Assembly: GCA_944321705.1 (NCBI GenBank)
Contig: CALUMG010000005.1
Coordinates: 1-64,000, forward strand
Direction: 5' to 3'
Length of the DNA stretch: 64,000 bases
Origin: an uncultured Muribaculaceae bacterium
Lineage (GTDB): Bacteria > Bacteroidota > Bacteroidia > Bacteroidales > Muribaculaceae
Positions 6,637 to 16,138 of the stretch are shown here, in pieces (position 1 is the first letter of the stretch; each line of letters starts with the position of its first letter). The position numbers and the translations under genes are program-made. The notes under the pieces are model-generated. The model was given only the letters and a program-made list of their open reading frames with translations. It did no database searches and was not told the origin of the DNA.

Positions 6637-8682
6637 TTAATTTTTTTTAACCATGTCGGGATACTTTATTCGGGCGTGATACATCATGCAAAGCCTGTAG
6701 ATAAAGCATTTTTTTATCTCTTCCACGTCGTGGAAGCTGATTGGAGAGTCTTTGAAAAGGCCGTCGGCAATCTGCGAGTCAATGATTCGGTTCACCAGCT
6801 GCTTTATCGACTCGTCGTCGTGGCTTGTGAGACTTCGAGAAGCCGCTTCGGTGGAATCGGCCATCATCAGGATTGTAGTTTCCTTCGTGTTGGGATTAGG
6901 CCCCGGATATGTAAACGGAGCCGGGTCGATTGTCTCGTCGGGATGAGCGTTGCAAGCCTGCGTGTAGAAATATTTTGCAGTTCCGCGACCGTGGTGTTGC
7001 AGGATGAAATCCTTTATGACTTGCGGCAACTTGGCCTTGTCGGCGCGTTTGACTCCGTTTGTAACATGCTCGATGATTATTTTCGCGCTCAATTCGGGCG
7101 GCAAAGCCTTGTGCGGATTTTCGCCACGTTGGTTCTCGGTGAAAAATGCAGGATTGTCGATTTTCCCAATGTCGTGATATAGCGAGCCGGCCCTCACGAG
7201 CTGCACGTTTGCTCCAATGACATGGGCAGCCTCGGCAGCCAGATTGGATACTTGCAGCGAATGTTGGAACGTGCCCGGGCATTTTTCGGACAATTCACGA
7301 AGCACAGGATTGTTGACATCGGTGAGCTCGACGAGCGTCACTGTCGAGGTGAATCCAAACAGCTTTTCTATCAAGAAAATGAGAATGTAGGCAAAAGAAA
7401 GGAAAATAACGTTCATGCCGAAATATCCGAATACATGCCAGTTGATGTTGCGCAGGTTGCCCTCATTCACGACCTCGATGGCAGTATAGGATATCGCATA
7501 GGCGAGCAGGACATATATGGCACATTGCACCAATTGCGACCTGCGCGACAATTCCTGCACGGTCATTATGGCTGTGACACCGGCGGCAAATTGCAAGAAT
7601 ATGAACTCGGCAGGGAATGGGACCACTAGCGCGCAAAGCAACGTTTCGACGATGTGCATGAATGTAGCCGTGCGTGAGTCGAAGAATGTCGTGATTATTA
7701 TCGGCAGCACTGTGAAAGGCATGACATACACTCCTATCGACAACGATGAAATGGCTATGTAGGCCACGAGCGTGAATGCCGAAAGGAAGGCGATGAGGAA
7801 TGTGATGCGGCGCATGTCGTTGAACGTTCGCCACCGGAAGTAATACAGGAATGTGAAGAAGTAAAGGACTAAAATGGCAACCAACACGATTTGTCCCATA
7901 AACTGGTAGTCGATGGTCTTTATGGTGTTTTCGCGGTTCTTCAGCATTCGTTCATATTCTTTCAGCAGTTCGTAGGTCTGCGGTGTCACTATGTCACCTT
8001 TGTCGATGATTCGTTCCCCCTTTTGTACGACACCCACCGGGGCAAGTGCCTTGAGATAGGCTTGACTGAGCATGCGCTTTGACTCCACGCTGTCGCATGT
8101 CACGTTTGGAAGCAGATATTTTGACAGTTTTACGTTGTTGATTACTATCTGCGCGTAAGGCATTGGGAAAATCGAGTCAATGACACTGTAGGCCTTCCTC
8201 ACCGACATCATCTTGTCGGTAGGAGTGAGAGTTGCCACATTGTCGATTATGAACCTCACGTTAGGCATTTCCCCTTTTTTAATCAGGTCGTATGAGCCAT
8301 TGTCGACGATTCCGTCGTCATATAGTGATTTTACGGTTTCCACCAGTTGGCGGCGCAAAGCAGGAGTAGCGTAGTTTTCTTTTTCAAGTGCATGAGTCAG
8401 GCTTTTCACGTTGCTTGAAGCGACTTTGTCGTCACGCTTGTATATAGGCACGAATGAGCGGTTTATGCTGTCGCGTTGCTTAGCCGCGCTTGCCGAGTCG
8501 AGATTGACCGGGATGTCGAAAGGGGCAGTCAACAGAGGATACTGCCACGGCCGACCCATTGTATAGTTGAAAGATTCGTCATTCTCTCTCGGAATGAAGT
8601 AGGTTATAATCATTATAGCGCCCACAAAGAGCAGCAACCTGATTATGTTTCCCTTGTTGAATTTGAATATTCGGTTCATCAA
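6637..8682 (-). CDS. 7TM-HD phosphodiesterase (PgpH/YqfF type), probable c-di-AMP hydrolase
   Basis: 681 residues. One N-terminal helix, then an extracellular 7TMR-HDED-type domain (residues ~35-255), a seven-helix membrane block (~260-450) and a cytoplasmic HD domain. The HD dyad is H503-D504 in YHDIGKIDNP, followed by KIIIEHVTNGVK and LQHHGRG, the extra metal ligands expected for HDIG enzymes. Listeria PgpH, of the same architecture, hydrolyses c-di-AMP; the same substrate here is inferred. The gene sits 17 bases downstream of relA/spoT on the same strand, so two second-messenger hydrolases are probably co-transcribed. Confidence 0.85.
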   Translation of the reverse strand: MMNRIFKFNKGNIIRLLLFVGAIMIITYFIPRENDESFNYTMGRPWQYPLLTAPFDIPVNLDSASAAKQRDSINRSFVPIYKRDDKVASSNVKSLTHALEKENYATPALRRQLVETVKSLYDDGIVDNGSYDLIKKGEMPNVRFIIDNVATLTPTDKMMSVRKAYSVIDSIFPMPYAQIVINNVKLSKYLLPNVTCDSVESKRMLSQAYLKALAPVGVVQKGERIIDKGDIVTPQTYELLKEYERMLKNRENTIKTIDYQFMGQIVLVAILVLYFFTFLYYFRWRTFNDMRRITFLIAFLSAFTLVAYIAISSLSIGVYVMPFTVLPIIITTFFDSRTATFMHIVETLLCALVVPFPAEFIFLQFAAGVTAIMTVQELSRRSQLVQCAIYVLLAYAISYTAIEVVNEGNLRNINWHVFGYFGMNVIFLSFAYILIFLIEKLFGFTSTVTLVELTDVNNPVLRELSEKCPGTFQHSLQVSNLAAEAAHVIGANVQLVRAGSLYHDIGKIDNPAFFTENQRGENPHKALPPELSAKIIIEHVTNGVKRADKAKLPQVIKDFILQHHGRGTAKYFYTQACNAHPDETIDPAPFTYPGPNPNTKETTILMMADSTEAASRSLTSHDDESIKQLVNRIIDSQIADGLFKDSPISFHDVEEIKKCFIYRLCMMYHARIKYPDMVKKN

Positions 8683-8698
8683 TTGGTCGAAATTTGGT

Positions 8699-10936
8699 TC
8701 AATTCATTCTGACAGCCGATTTCACACCGTCAACTTTCTTGATTTGCTTGCACAATTTTGCCACGACATCGACATCTTCCACATCCACATCCAGTTCGCA
8801 TGTGAACACGCCTTCATTGGCTGCGATGTTCAAGCGTCGGATGTATATTGCAAGATTGGTCGAAATGATGGAAATAATTTCTTGCAGGATTCCCATACGG
8901 TCGGTTCCTTCGATATGGACGGTCACCGGGAATTTCTCATGCTTTGTCTCCCATTTTGTTGTTACGATTCGGCCGCCGAAGCTGCTTTTCAGTCGCATGG
9001 CGTTCTCGCATGTGAGTTTGTGCACTATGACATGATTTGATTCATCGACAAATCCGAATACGTCGTCGCCCGGAATAGGATGGCAGCATGAAGCAAGCCT
9101 GTAGTTGCTGATGCCGTTTTCGGTTTTCAGGATGTAGGTCTTTTTCATGTCGACAGGGTCGGCAATCTTTTCGGCAACGTTGTTGTTGGAATTTTTGGAC
9201 TTGGACGACTTGAATGGTTTCAGAAGCAGTTTAGCGAGAATGTTCTGCGTGGACGGCTTCAGAGGCTGCAATAATTGAGGAGACAGCGCAATATCTTCAT
9301 TGCCAATTAAGTACATTAATTCGTCTTTGTTCGACAATCGTTCGGCATTGACAATTTTGTCGATGGTCTCATTTGTCACCGTGTAATTGTTGCTCTTCAT
9401 ATAGTCGTCAAACATCTTTTCCCCTTTCTCGATTGTTGACCGTCGGTCTTTCCTCAATGCAGCCCGCAATCGGGTCTTACCTTTGGCCGTGGCAAGGAAA
9501 TTAAGCCATTCGGCTTTGGGCTGATGAGCCTGTGAAGTCAAAACCTCCACTTGGTCGCCGCTTTGCAGCTTGTGGGACACCGGCACGAGCTTATGGTTGA
9601 CCTTGCCGGCAATGCAGTGTGTACCAATCTCGGAGTGCAAATAGAATGCCACATCGAGCACGGTTGAGTTCTTAGGCAGGGTAATAAGTTCACCCTTAGG
9701 GGTAAAGACGAGTATTTCAGATGCAAACAAGTTGAGTTTTATCGTGTCAAGGAAGTCGAGAGCGTTAGGTTCCGGAGTTTCAAGTATGTCTTGAATGGTC
9801 TTTAGCCAAGACGCAAGTTCCGATTCCTCCTCGCCTTCTCCGATTTTGTATTTCCAGTGTGCGGCAAATCCGCGTTCTGCCATTTCGTCCATGCGTTTGC
9901 TTCTGATTTGCACTTCAATCCAGTTGCCATCGGGACCCATCACGGTTAAATGCAATGCACGGTATCCGTTGGCCTTTGGTGTGCTGAGCCAGTCGCGAGT
10001 GCGCTCGGGGTGCAGGCGGTACAGGTCGGTGATTTCGGAATATATGTTCCAGCAGATTTTTTTCTCGTCGGCCTCGTTTGGGCAGTCAAACACGATTCGG
10101 GCGGCATACAGGTCATATACTTCTTCAAACGGAACATGTTTCGTTTCCATTTTGTTCCATATGGAGTATATCGATTTTACACGAGCCTTGAGCGTGTATT
10201 TCAGCCCCATTGCGTTGAGACGTTCCTTGATGGGTGCCGCGAATTTGTTGAAAATTTCATTTCGATGAGTTTCGGTAGCGGCGATTTTTTCGCTTATGGT
10301 TTTATAAGCCTCCGGATGTTCATATTTGAAGCTCAGGTCTTCAAGTTCGGTTTTTATTGCAAACAGGCCGAGACGGTGAGCCAACGGAGCATATATGTAA
10401 AGGGTTTCACCTGCAATCTTGTATTGCTTGCTCGGGAGCATGGAGCCGAGCGTGCGCATGTTGTGAAGGCGGTCGGCCATCTTGATTAGGATGACGCGGA
10501 TGTCGTTGTTCATTGTCAACAAGAGCTTGCGGAAGTTTTCGGCTTGTGCCGAAGCCTTGTCACCGAATATGCCGCCGGATATCTTGGTCAAGCCCTCGAC
10601 GATTTGGGCAATTTTCTTGCCAAATTGCGATTCTATGTCTTCCACCGTGTAGTCGGTGTCTTCCACGACATCGTGCAACAAAGCCGCGCATATTGAAGTG
10701 GAGCCAAGGCCTATTTCCCTGTTGACAATGCGAGCCACGGCTATCGGGTGCATGATGTAAGGTTCTCCCGAACGCCTGCGGATGCCTTTGTGTGCTTCTT
10801 TTGCAAACTTATAGGCGCGCTCAATTATTTCCACTTTTTTGCGGTGGTTACTTGCCATGTATCCATCGAGCAAATCTTTAAAAGCAGCTTCGACCATGCG
10901 GTCTTCTTCTTCGGGCGTAATGTTTTTGGTTTCCAT
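8699..10936 (-). CDS. Bifunctional (p)ppGpp synthetase/hydrolase, RelA/SpoT family
   Basis: 745 residues with the full long-RSH layout. HD hydrolase: YIMHPIAVARI and LLHDVVEDT with H88-D89. Synthetase (~225-350): RVKSIYSIWNKM, YDLYAARIVF and EVQIRSKRMDEMAERGFAAHWKYK. TGS (~405-465): EILVFTPKGELITLP. C-terminal ACT domain: VTVHIEGTDRMGILQEI. The HD residues look intact, so hydrolysis as well as synthesis of (p)ppGpp is expected, as usual for a single Bacteroidetes Rel/SpoT. It lies directly upstream of the PgpH-like gene. Confidence 0.95.
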   Translation of the reverse strand: METKNITPEEEDRMVEAAFKDLLDGYMASNHRKKVEIIERAYKFAKEAHKGIRRRSGEPYIMHPIAVARIVNREIGLGSTSICAALLHDVVEDTDYTVEDIESQFGKKIAQIVEGLTKISGGIFGDKASAQAENFRKLLLTMNNDIRVILIKMADRLHNMRTLGSMLPSKQYKIAGETLYIYAPLAHRLGLFAIKTELEDLSFKYEHPEAYKTISEKIAATETHRNEIFNKFAAPIKERLNAMGLKYTLKARVKSIYSIWNKMETKHVPFEEVYDLYAARIVFDCPNEADEKKICWNIYSEITDLYRLHPERTRDWLSTPKANGYRALHLTVMGPDGNWIEVQIRSKRMDEMAERGFAAHWKYKIGEGEEESELASWLKTIQDILETPEPNALDFLDTIKLNLFASEILVFTPKGELITLPKNSTVLDVAFYLHSEIGTHCIAGKVNHKLVPVSHKLQSGDQVEVLTSQAHQPKAEWLNFLATAKGKTRLRAALRKDRRSTIEKGEKMFDDYMKSNNYTVTNETIDKIVNAERLSNKDELMYLIGNEDIALSPQLLQPLKPSTQNILAKLLLKPFKSSKSKNSNNNVAEKIADPVDMKKTYILKTENGISNYRLASCCHPIPGDDVFGFVDESNHVIVHKLTCENAMRLKSSFGGRIVTTKWETKHEKFPVTVHIEGTDRMGILQEIISIISTNLAIYIRRLNIAANEGVFTCELDVDVEDVDVVAKLCKQIKKVDGVKSAVRMN

Positions 10937-11079
10937 AATCTAAAAGAGTTCCTATAAGTCTGTAATGTCAATATTTTAACACTCGTCACAATAATTATTA
11001 CAAACATAGTAAATTATTGTGACATTTGCCAAGCGCCTGTTTGAATTTTGTTTGAAGCAGTTTCTAATGTGAAGGACTA

Positions 11080-12261
11080 TTATTTGTTTAATTTTACAAT
11101 TGCGTCTTTCAGATTGTCAAGAGCTTTAAGCAATATTTTTCGGGGAGTTCCCACATTGAGCCTCATGTGTCCGTTGCCGCCCAAGCCGAACATTTCACCA
11201 TCGTTGAGTGCAAGCCCGGCTTTGTTTACAAAGAGGTCTACAAGCTCTTCGTGTGATAAATTGAGAGCCGAGCAGTCGAGCCACACAAGGAATGAAGCTT
11301 GCGGGCGTATGGGCTTTATGGCCGGAATGTGTTTTGCGCAATATTCCTCTACGGCTATTATGTTGTTTTCGATGTAGTTTTTTGCTTGGTCAAGCCATTC
11401 GCTTCCGCATTTGTAGGCCGATTCGGTGGCTATGGTGGAGAAGAACGGGGCTTCATTGAATTCGTTGGCTTCAAGCCATTCGAAGAAACCTTTTCGCAAG
11501 TCGGGATTCTTAATCACGCACCAAGAACTGACAATACCGGGAATGTTGAATGTCTTGGATGGTGCCGAGAGCGTCACAGCTACTGCGGCCGCGTCATCAC
11601 TTACCGATGCAAATACATGATGGGTGTGGCCAAACATGGCAAGGTCGGCATGGATCTCGTCGCTGACGACAACTACGCCATAGCGCCGGGCAAGCGTGCC
11701 TACTTTGCGCAATATTTCAATGTCCCAAGTTATACCTATAGGGTTGTGAGGGTTGCACAGTAGCATCATGCGAGGGTGTTCGTCACGGAAAATCGCCTCA
11801 AGGCCTTCAAGGTCCATTGTGAAGAAATCCCCGTCTTTCACAAGCGGATTGTTTAACACGATTCGGCCATTGCCTTCGGCCACGTTGCGGAATGGGTGGT
11901 AAACAGGCTCTTGGATTACAATTTTATCTCCTTTGTTGGTGAAGTAGTTAACGGCAAATCCAATGCCCTTTACCACACCGGGGATGTAGGTGAGTTCGTC
12001 TCGTGTGAAATTGAAGTCGTGGGTGTTTCGTTCCCAGTCGATTATCGATTGCCAATAGCTGTCGTCGGTGCATGAATACCCATATATGTGGTGATTGAGC
12101 CGTTGTTGCAATGAGGCCGTTATTTCAGGGCACACTTCAAAATCCATGTCGGCAACCCATAGTGGGATAAGGTCTTCTTTGCCGAAGAGTTGTTTTAATC
12201 CATCGTATTTTATCGATTCGGTGCCGTGGCGTTCTATTATTTTGTCAAAGTTGTATTTCAT
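11080..12261 (-). CDS. MalY/PatB-type PLP-dependent C-S lyase
   Basis: 393 residues, fold type I PLP enzyme. Diagnostic stretches: LIPLWVADMDFEVCPEI near the N terminus, CNPHNPIG, VVVSDEIHADL and the PLP-lysine site SAPSKTFNIPG (K236), ending with GHMRLNVGTPRKIL. Members cleave cystathionine or cysteine conjugates to a thiol, pyruvate and ammonia; some also act as regulators. It is a single gene between relA/spoT and korB. Confidence 0.88.
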   Translation of the reverse strand: MKYNFDKIIERHGTESIKYDGLKQLFGKEDLIPLWVADMDFEVCPEITASLQQRLNHHIYGYSCTDDSYWQSIIDWERNTHDFNFTRDELTYIPGVVKGIGFAVNYFTNKGDKIVIQEPVYHPFRNVAEGNGRIVLNNPLVKDGDFFTMDLEGLEAIFRDEHPRMMLLCNPHNPIGITWDIEILRKVGTLARRYGVVVVSDEIHADLAMFGHTHHVFASVSDDAAAVAVTLSAPSKTFNIPGIVSSWCVIKNPDLRKGFFEWLEANEFNEAPFFSTIATESAYKCGSEWLDQAKNYIENNIIAVEEYCAKHIPAIKPIRPQASFLVWLDCSALNLSHEELVDLFVNKAGLALNDGEMFGLGGNGHMRLNVGTPRKILLKALDNLKDAIVKLNK

Positions 12262-12413
12262 TTCAATTAAGATGTGAATTGATGTGTAGAATTGTCGTTT
12301 AGGACAAAATTACAAATTAGCATTGACAACGACCGTATACATGTATAAAAATCTTATACGCTTAAAAGTTAAATTCAATTATTCCGCTTTTATTTGACGT
12401 GAGTGTATGAAGA

Positions 12414-12451
12414 ACGGGATGGCAGTATCCCATTGAATATTGCCATCCCGT
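12414..12451 (-). terminator. Hairpin after korB
   Basis: Arms ACGGGATGGCA (12414-12424) and TGCCATCCCGT (12441-12451) give an 11-bp perfect stem 36 bases past the korB stop. The following T run is poor, so termination may be weak. Confidence 0.5.
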
Positions 12452-12486
12452 CGAGATGTTTGTAGGTATGTTTGATTGGTTTCCTC

Positions 12487-13503
12487 CTATTTTACTTCCC
12501 AAGTGTCGCCCGACATTATCATGTCGCGCAGGCAGGAGAATCCTTTTCGAGCCTTGACATCGGCCACCTGTTTTTCAATTTCTTCGTTGTAGACCGGAGC
12601 GTCCACATCGCGTATGACTCCAATGGCGAGCGGCAATTCGTGTCCGTCCATCATGGCGAGTTGCTGATGCAAGAAATTGGATTTTGTGTGAGCATCATGT
12701 ACCAATATGTCATCGAGGGTGTATCCGTCTTCGCCAATTGTCACGGCTTTCAGCCCGAAACCATCTTGGACGAGCCCTTTTTCATGATTCTTGCCAAATA
12801 GCATTTTTTCGCCATGCACGAGGTGTATTGTGCGGTCGGGACGTGTTTCGCGGTCGGTAACGAAGTTGTGGATGCCATTGTTGAAGATTACGCAGTTTTG
12901 CAATATTTCAACAACCGAGCAGCCTTTGTGTCTTGCCGCCGCAGCCATTACTTCCTGCGATACTTTCAGCTCGACGTCGATGCTGCGGGCAAAGAATGTT
13001 CCGCGTGCTCCAAATACGAGTTCGGCGGGGATGAATGGGTCTTCGGTCGTTCCGTATGGAGACGACTTGCTTACAAATCCGCGATCGCTCGTCGGGGAGT
13101 ATTGACCTTTTGTCAAGCCGTATATCTTGTTGTTCAACAGCAACATGTCGATGTCGACATTGCGTCTCACTTCATGGATGAAGTGGTTTCCGCCGATGGC
13201 CAATCCGTCGCCGTCGCCCGAAACTTGCCAAACTGTAAGATTCGGATTAGCGACTTTTATGCCTGTTGCAACGGCAGCTCCACGACCGTGTATGGTGTGG
13301 AAGCCATAAGTGTTCATGTAATATATGAGACGCGAGCTGCATCCAATGCCTGAAACCACTACTATTTCATGTGGTGGGATTCCGAGTTCGGCCATTGCCT
13401 TGTGCAACACATTTAGAACCGCGTGGTCGCCGCAACCGGGACACCAACGCACATATTGGTCGCTTTTATAGTCGGCAGGAGTATATTTTTTAGTATCTTC
13501 CAT
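12487..13503 (-). CDS. korB: 2-oxoacid:ferredoxin oxidoreductase, beta subunit
   Basis: 338 residues. RWCPGCGDHAVL near the N terminus is the Fe-S/substrate motif of this subunit. GDGDGLAIGGNHFIHEVRRN followed by LLLNNKIYGLTKGQYSPTS is the thiamine diphosphate-binding motif. With KorA it oxidatively decarboxylates a 2-oxoacid, most often 2-oxoglutarate, to the acyl-CoA, passing electrons to ferredoxin. It can also run reductively in anaerobes. The gene follows korA by 2 bases. No separate ferredoxin-like subunit is present here, as usual for two-subunit enzymes. The precise 2-oxoacid cannot be told from motifs. Confidence 0.9.
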   Translation of the reverse strand: MEDTKKYTPADYKSDQYVRWCPGCGDHAVLNVLHKAMAELGIPPHEIVVVSGIGCSSRLIYYMNTYGFHTIHGRGAAVATGIKVANPNLTVWQVSGDGDGLAIGGNHFIHEVRRNVDIDMLLLNNKIYGLTKGQYSPTSDRGFVSKSSPYGTTEDPFIPAELVFGARGTFFARSIDVELKVSQEVMAAAARHKGCSVVEILQNCVIFNNGIHNFVTDRETRPDRTIHLVHGEKMLFGKNHEKGLVQDGFGLKAVTIGEDGYTLDDILVHDAHTKSNFLHQQLAMMDGHELPLAIGVIRDVDAPVYNEEIEKQVADVKARKGFSCLRDMIMSGDTWEVK

Positions 13504-13505
13504 GA

Positions 13506-15356
13506 TTATTTATCCTCCATTATTTTAGTTACGCCGTCCACGATTTCGCTGACGAGGAACGGTTGACCCTGGACTTTGTTTATGCGTTTTATGTTGGCCG
13601 ACGGATGTTTTGCCTGTAAATAATCGGCAAATTGGCCGTTGTTTAATTCGGCAACGATTATGGTCTTATATTTTGACAATACTTCTGCGGTGTTGGCAGG
13701 CAGCGGACAAATGTAACGGAAATGAGCGAAGGCCACTTGCTTGCCGTCGGCATTGAGTTGGTTCACGGCCGAATACAGGTGTCCGTAAGTACCGCCCCAT
13801 CCCACGAGCAAAGTGTCGGCATCCTTGTTGCCGCTAACTTCAAGAGCAGGGATGTCGAGTGCAATGTTTTCTACTTTTTGCCTGCGTGCGTCTACCATGC
13901 GTTGATGGTTGGCAGGGTCGGTAGATATTGCGCTTGTCACATAGTCCTTTTCAAGGCCGCCAAGACGGTGTGTGAATCCCGGAGTGCCGGGGATTGCCCA
14001 GTATCTAACTTTTGTGTCCTCGTTGCGCATGTAAGGTTTCCACCCCTTGTCAAGGAGGTCGGGAGTGACGAAATTAGGCTTTATTTCGGGATATTCATCT
14101 TCGTCGGGAATGCGCCATGCCGACGATCCGTTGGCGATGAATCCGTCGGTGAGCAATATGACGGGAGTCATGTGCTCCAATGCGATGCGAGCCGCCTCGA
14201 ATGCCATTTTGAAGCAGTCGGTAGGCGATGCGGCAGCAACGACGGCAAGTGGAGACTCTCCGTTGCGTCCGTACAGGGCTTGTTTCAAGTCGGCCTGTTC
14301 GGTTTTTGTAGGCAATCCGGTGCAAGGCCCGCCACGTTGCACGTCAATTACGACAAGAGGCAATTCGGCTATCACGGCCAGCCCGAGTCCTTCGCTTTTC
14401 AATGCCAATCCCGGACCAGAAGTGCTTGTGGCAGCGAGGTCGCCGGCAAATGCAGCACCTACTGCCGAGCATATTCCGGCGATTTCATCTTCCATCTGGC
14501 AAGCTTTTACGCCAAGGTCTTTGCGCTTGGCCAGCTCATGCAGTATGTCGGTTGCCGGGGTGATGGGATAACTCCCGAGGAACAAAGGCCTGCCGCTCTT
14601 TTCCGAAGCCATGATCAGACCCCATGCCGTGGCAGTGTTTCCGTTTACGTCGGTGTAGGTTCCCGGACGTATGTCGTCGGTCTCTATGCGATAAGTGGAT
14701 ACTGACGCATGTATGTTGTGGCCATAGTCATATCCTGCTTGAATTACTTTGGCGTTTGCCTCGTAAATGGCAGGTTTCTTGGCAAATTTGTTTTTAAGCA
14801 AATGCAATGCGCTTTCGAGCGGACGGTCGAACAGCCAGCACACAAGGCCGAGTGCAAACATGTTCTTGCACTTCATTATCGACTTCAAGTCCATGCCGCT
14901 GTCGGCAAGTGCGTCTTTCACCATCGTTGACATCGGCACTTCCACTACCTGAGCTTTCAATCCAAGTTCGGTATAGGGGTCGTCGGTCTTGTAAAGGGCT
15001 TTTTCAAGGTCGCTTTTTTTGAACGAATCGATATCGACGATTGCGACTCCGCCTTTTTTAAGGAATTTAGCATGTTGTTTCAATGCGGCAGGATTCATGG
15101 CTACAAGCACGTCGGCCGAGTCTCCGGGAGTGTAAACACCTTTCCCGATGTGCACTTGGAAGCCGGAAACTCCGCTCAGAGTCCCTTGAGGGGCTCGTAC
15201 TTCGGCGGGATAGTCGGGAAATGTAGAAATTTGATTTCCGACACCTGCCGATACATTAGAGAAAATATTCCCGGCAAGTTGCATGCCGTCGCCCGAGTCT
15301 CCCGAGAATCGAACGACAACTTGGTCGAGAACTTTGATGTCTGTTTTTTCCAGCAT
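13506..15356 (-). CDS. korA: 2-oxoacid:ferredoxin oxidoreductase, alpha subunit (gamma-alpha fusion)
   Basis: 616 residues. The N-terminal ~190 residues are the gamma domain (VVRFSGDSGDGMQLAGNI, YPAEVRAPQGTLSGVSGFQ). The remainder is the pyrimidine-binding alpha domain (YPITPATDILHELAKR, GICSAVGAAFAGDLAATSTSGPG, RGGPCTGLPTKTEQADL). This fused layout is typical of the two-subunit KorAB enzyme. The gene leads the korAB operon; its start faces the dCMP deaminase gene across a ~300-base gap. Confidence 0.9.
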   Translation of the reverse strand: MLEKTDIKVLDQVVVRFSGDSGDGMQLAGNIFSNVSAGVGNQISTFPDYPAEVRAPQGTLSGVSGFQVHIGKGVYTPGDSADVLVAMNPAALKQHAKFLKKGGVAIVDIDSFKKSDLEKALYKTDDPYTELGLKAQVVEVPMSTMVKDALADSGMDLKSIMKCKNMFALGLVCWLFDRPLESALHLLKNKFAKKPAIYEANAKVIQAGYDYGHNIHASVSTYRIETDDIRPGTYTDVNGNTATAWGLIMASEKSGRPLFLGSYPITPATDILHELAKRKDLGVKACQMEDEIAGICSAVGAAFAGDLAATSTSGPGLALKSEGLGLAVIAELPLVVIDVQRGGPCTGLPTKTEQADLKQALYGRNGESPLAVVAAASPTDCFKMAFEAARIALEHMTPVILLTDGFIANGSSAWRIPDEDEYPEIKPNFVTPDLLDKGWKPYMRNEDTKVRYWAIPGTPGFTHRLGGLEKDYVTSAISTDPANHQRMVDARRQKVENIALDIPALEVSGNKDADTLLVGWGGTYGHLYSAVNQLNADGKQVAFAHFRYICPLPANTAEVLSKYKTIIVAELNNGQFADYLQAKHPSANIKRINKVQGQPFLVSEIVDGVTKIMEDK

Positions 15357-15660
15357 GATGTTTTTTAGGCTTTTTAGTTAATGGTGTTCTTGGACAGTTA
15401 ATCCAAGACCATTGGCAAAGATAATTCAACCTCGTGTCATAACAAAATAAAATGCCATCGCTTTTCCATGTGGAGTGGTTATATTTATTCTATGAGTCTA
15501 ATTATCGCACCGGCTTTGATGAGTATTGGCGTTTTGAAGCATTTTCAATGTGCTTTAAATGATGAAATTTTGCGAGTTCGCTATTTTTTACCTTTAAAAT
15601 TATTACATTTGCATTTATCAATTTTCCAATGTGGAAATGATAGTGTTGGAATGAGCTTAT
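15357..15660. other. Divergent intergenic region korA / dCMP deaminase
   Basis: 304 bases with no credible gene; an open frame at 15468-15668 has no recognisable content. A plus-strand -7 box TACATTTG is at 15604-15611, about 50 bases before the deaminase ATG. Confidence 0.5.
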
Positions 15661-16107
15661 ATGGATAACAATATTCAAAACAAACAGCGTCTTTTGGATG
15701 AAAGGTATCTGAGAATGGCCGATATATGGGCCGAGAATTCATATTGCCAGCGAAGGAAGGTGGGTGCCTTGATAGTGAAAGACAAAATGATAATATCTGA
15801 TGGATACAATGGGACACCGTCGGGGTTTGAGAATTGTTGCGAAGATGAGAACGGAGTGACGAAGCCCTATGTGCTGCATGCCGAGGCCAACGCCATCACC
15901 AAAGTGGCTCGTAGCAACAATAGCAGCGAAGGTGCGACATTGTATATTACCGACTCGCCTTGCATCGAGTGTGCAAAACTCATCATACAAGCCGGGATAA
16001 GACGTGTGGTGTATTCAAGGATGTATCGCATCGTCGACGGACTCGAATTGCTTGAAAGAGCCGGGATAGAATGCGTCAGGCTCGAATTGAACGAAGATGA
16101 CAAATAA
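15661..16107 (+). CDS. dCMP deaminase (ComEB family)
   Basis: 148 residues. Zinc site: HAEANAI with H73 and catalytic E75, then TDSPCIECAKL with C101 and C104. The N terminus (RYLRMADIWAENSYCQRRKVGALIV) and the insert between the two motifs match deoxycytidylate deaminases, which make dUMP for thymidylate synthesis. It starts a plus-strand run with the CtpA-type protease 31 bases downstream. Confidence 0.9.
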   Translation: MDNNIQNKQRLLDERYLRMADIWAENSYCQRRKVGALIVKDKMIISDGYNGTPSGFENCCEDENGVTKPYVLHAEANAITKVARSNNSSEGATLYITDSPCIECAKLIIQAGIRRVVYSRMYRIVDGLELLERAGIECVRLELNEDDK

Positions 16108-16138
16108 TTAAAGAATCAAAAAAGGATTCAGTATCGAT

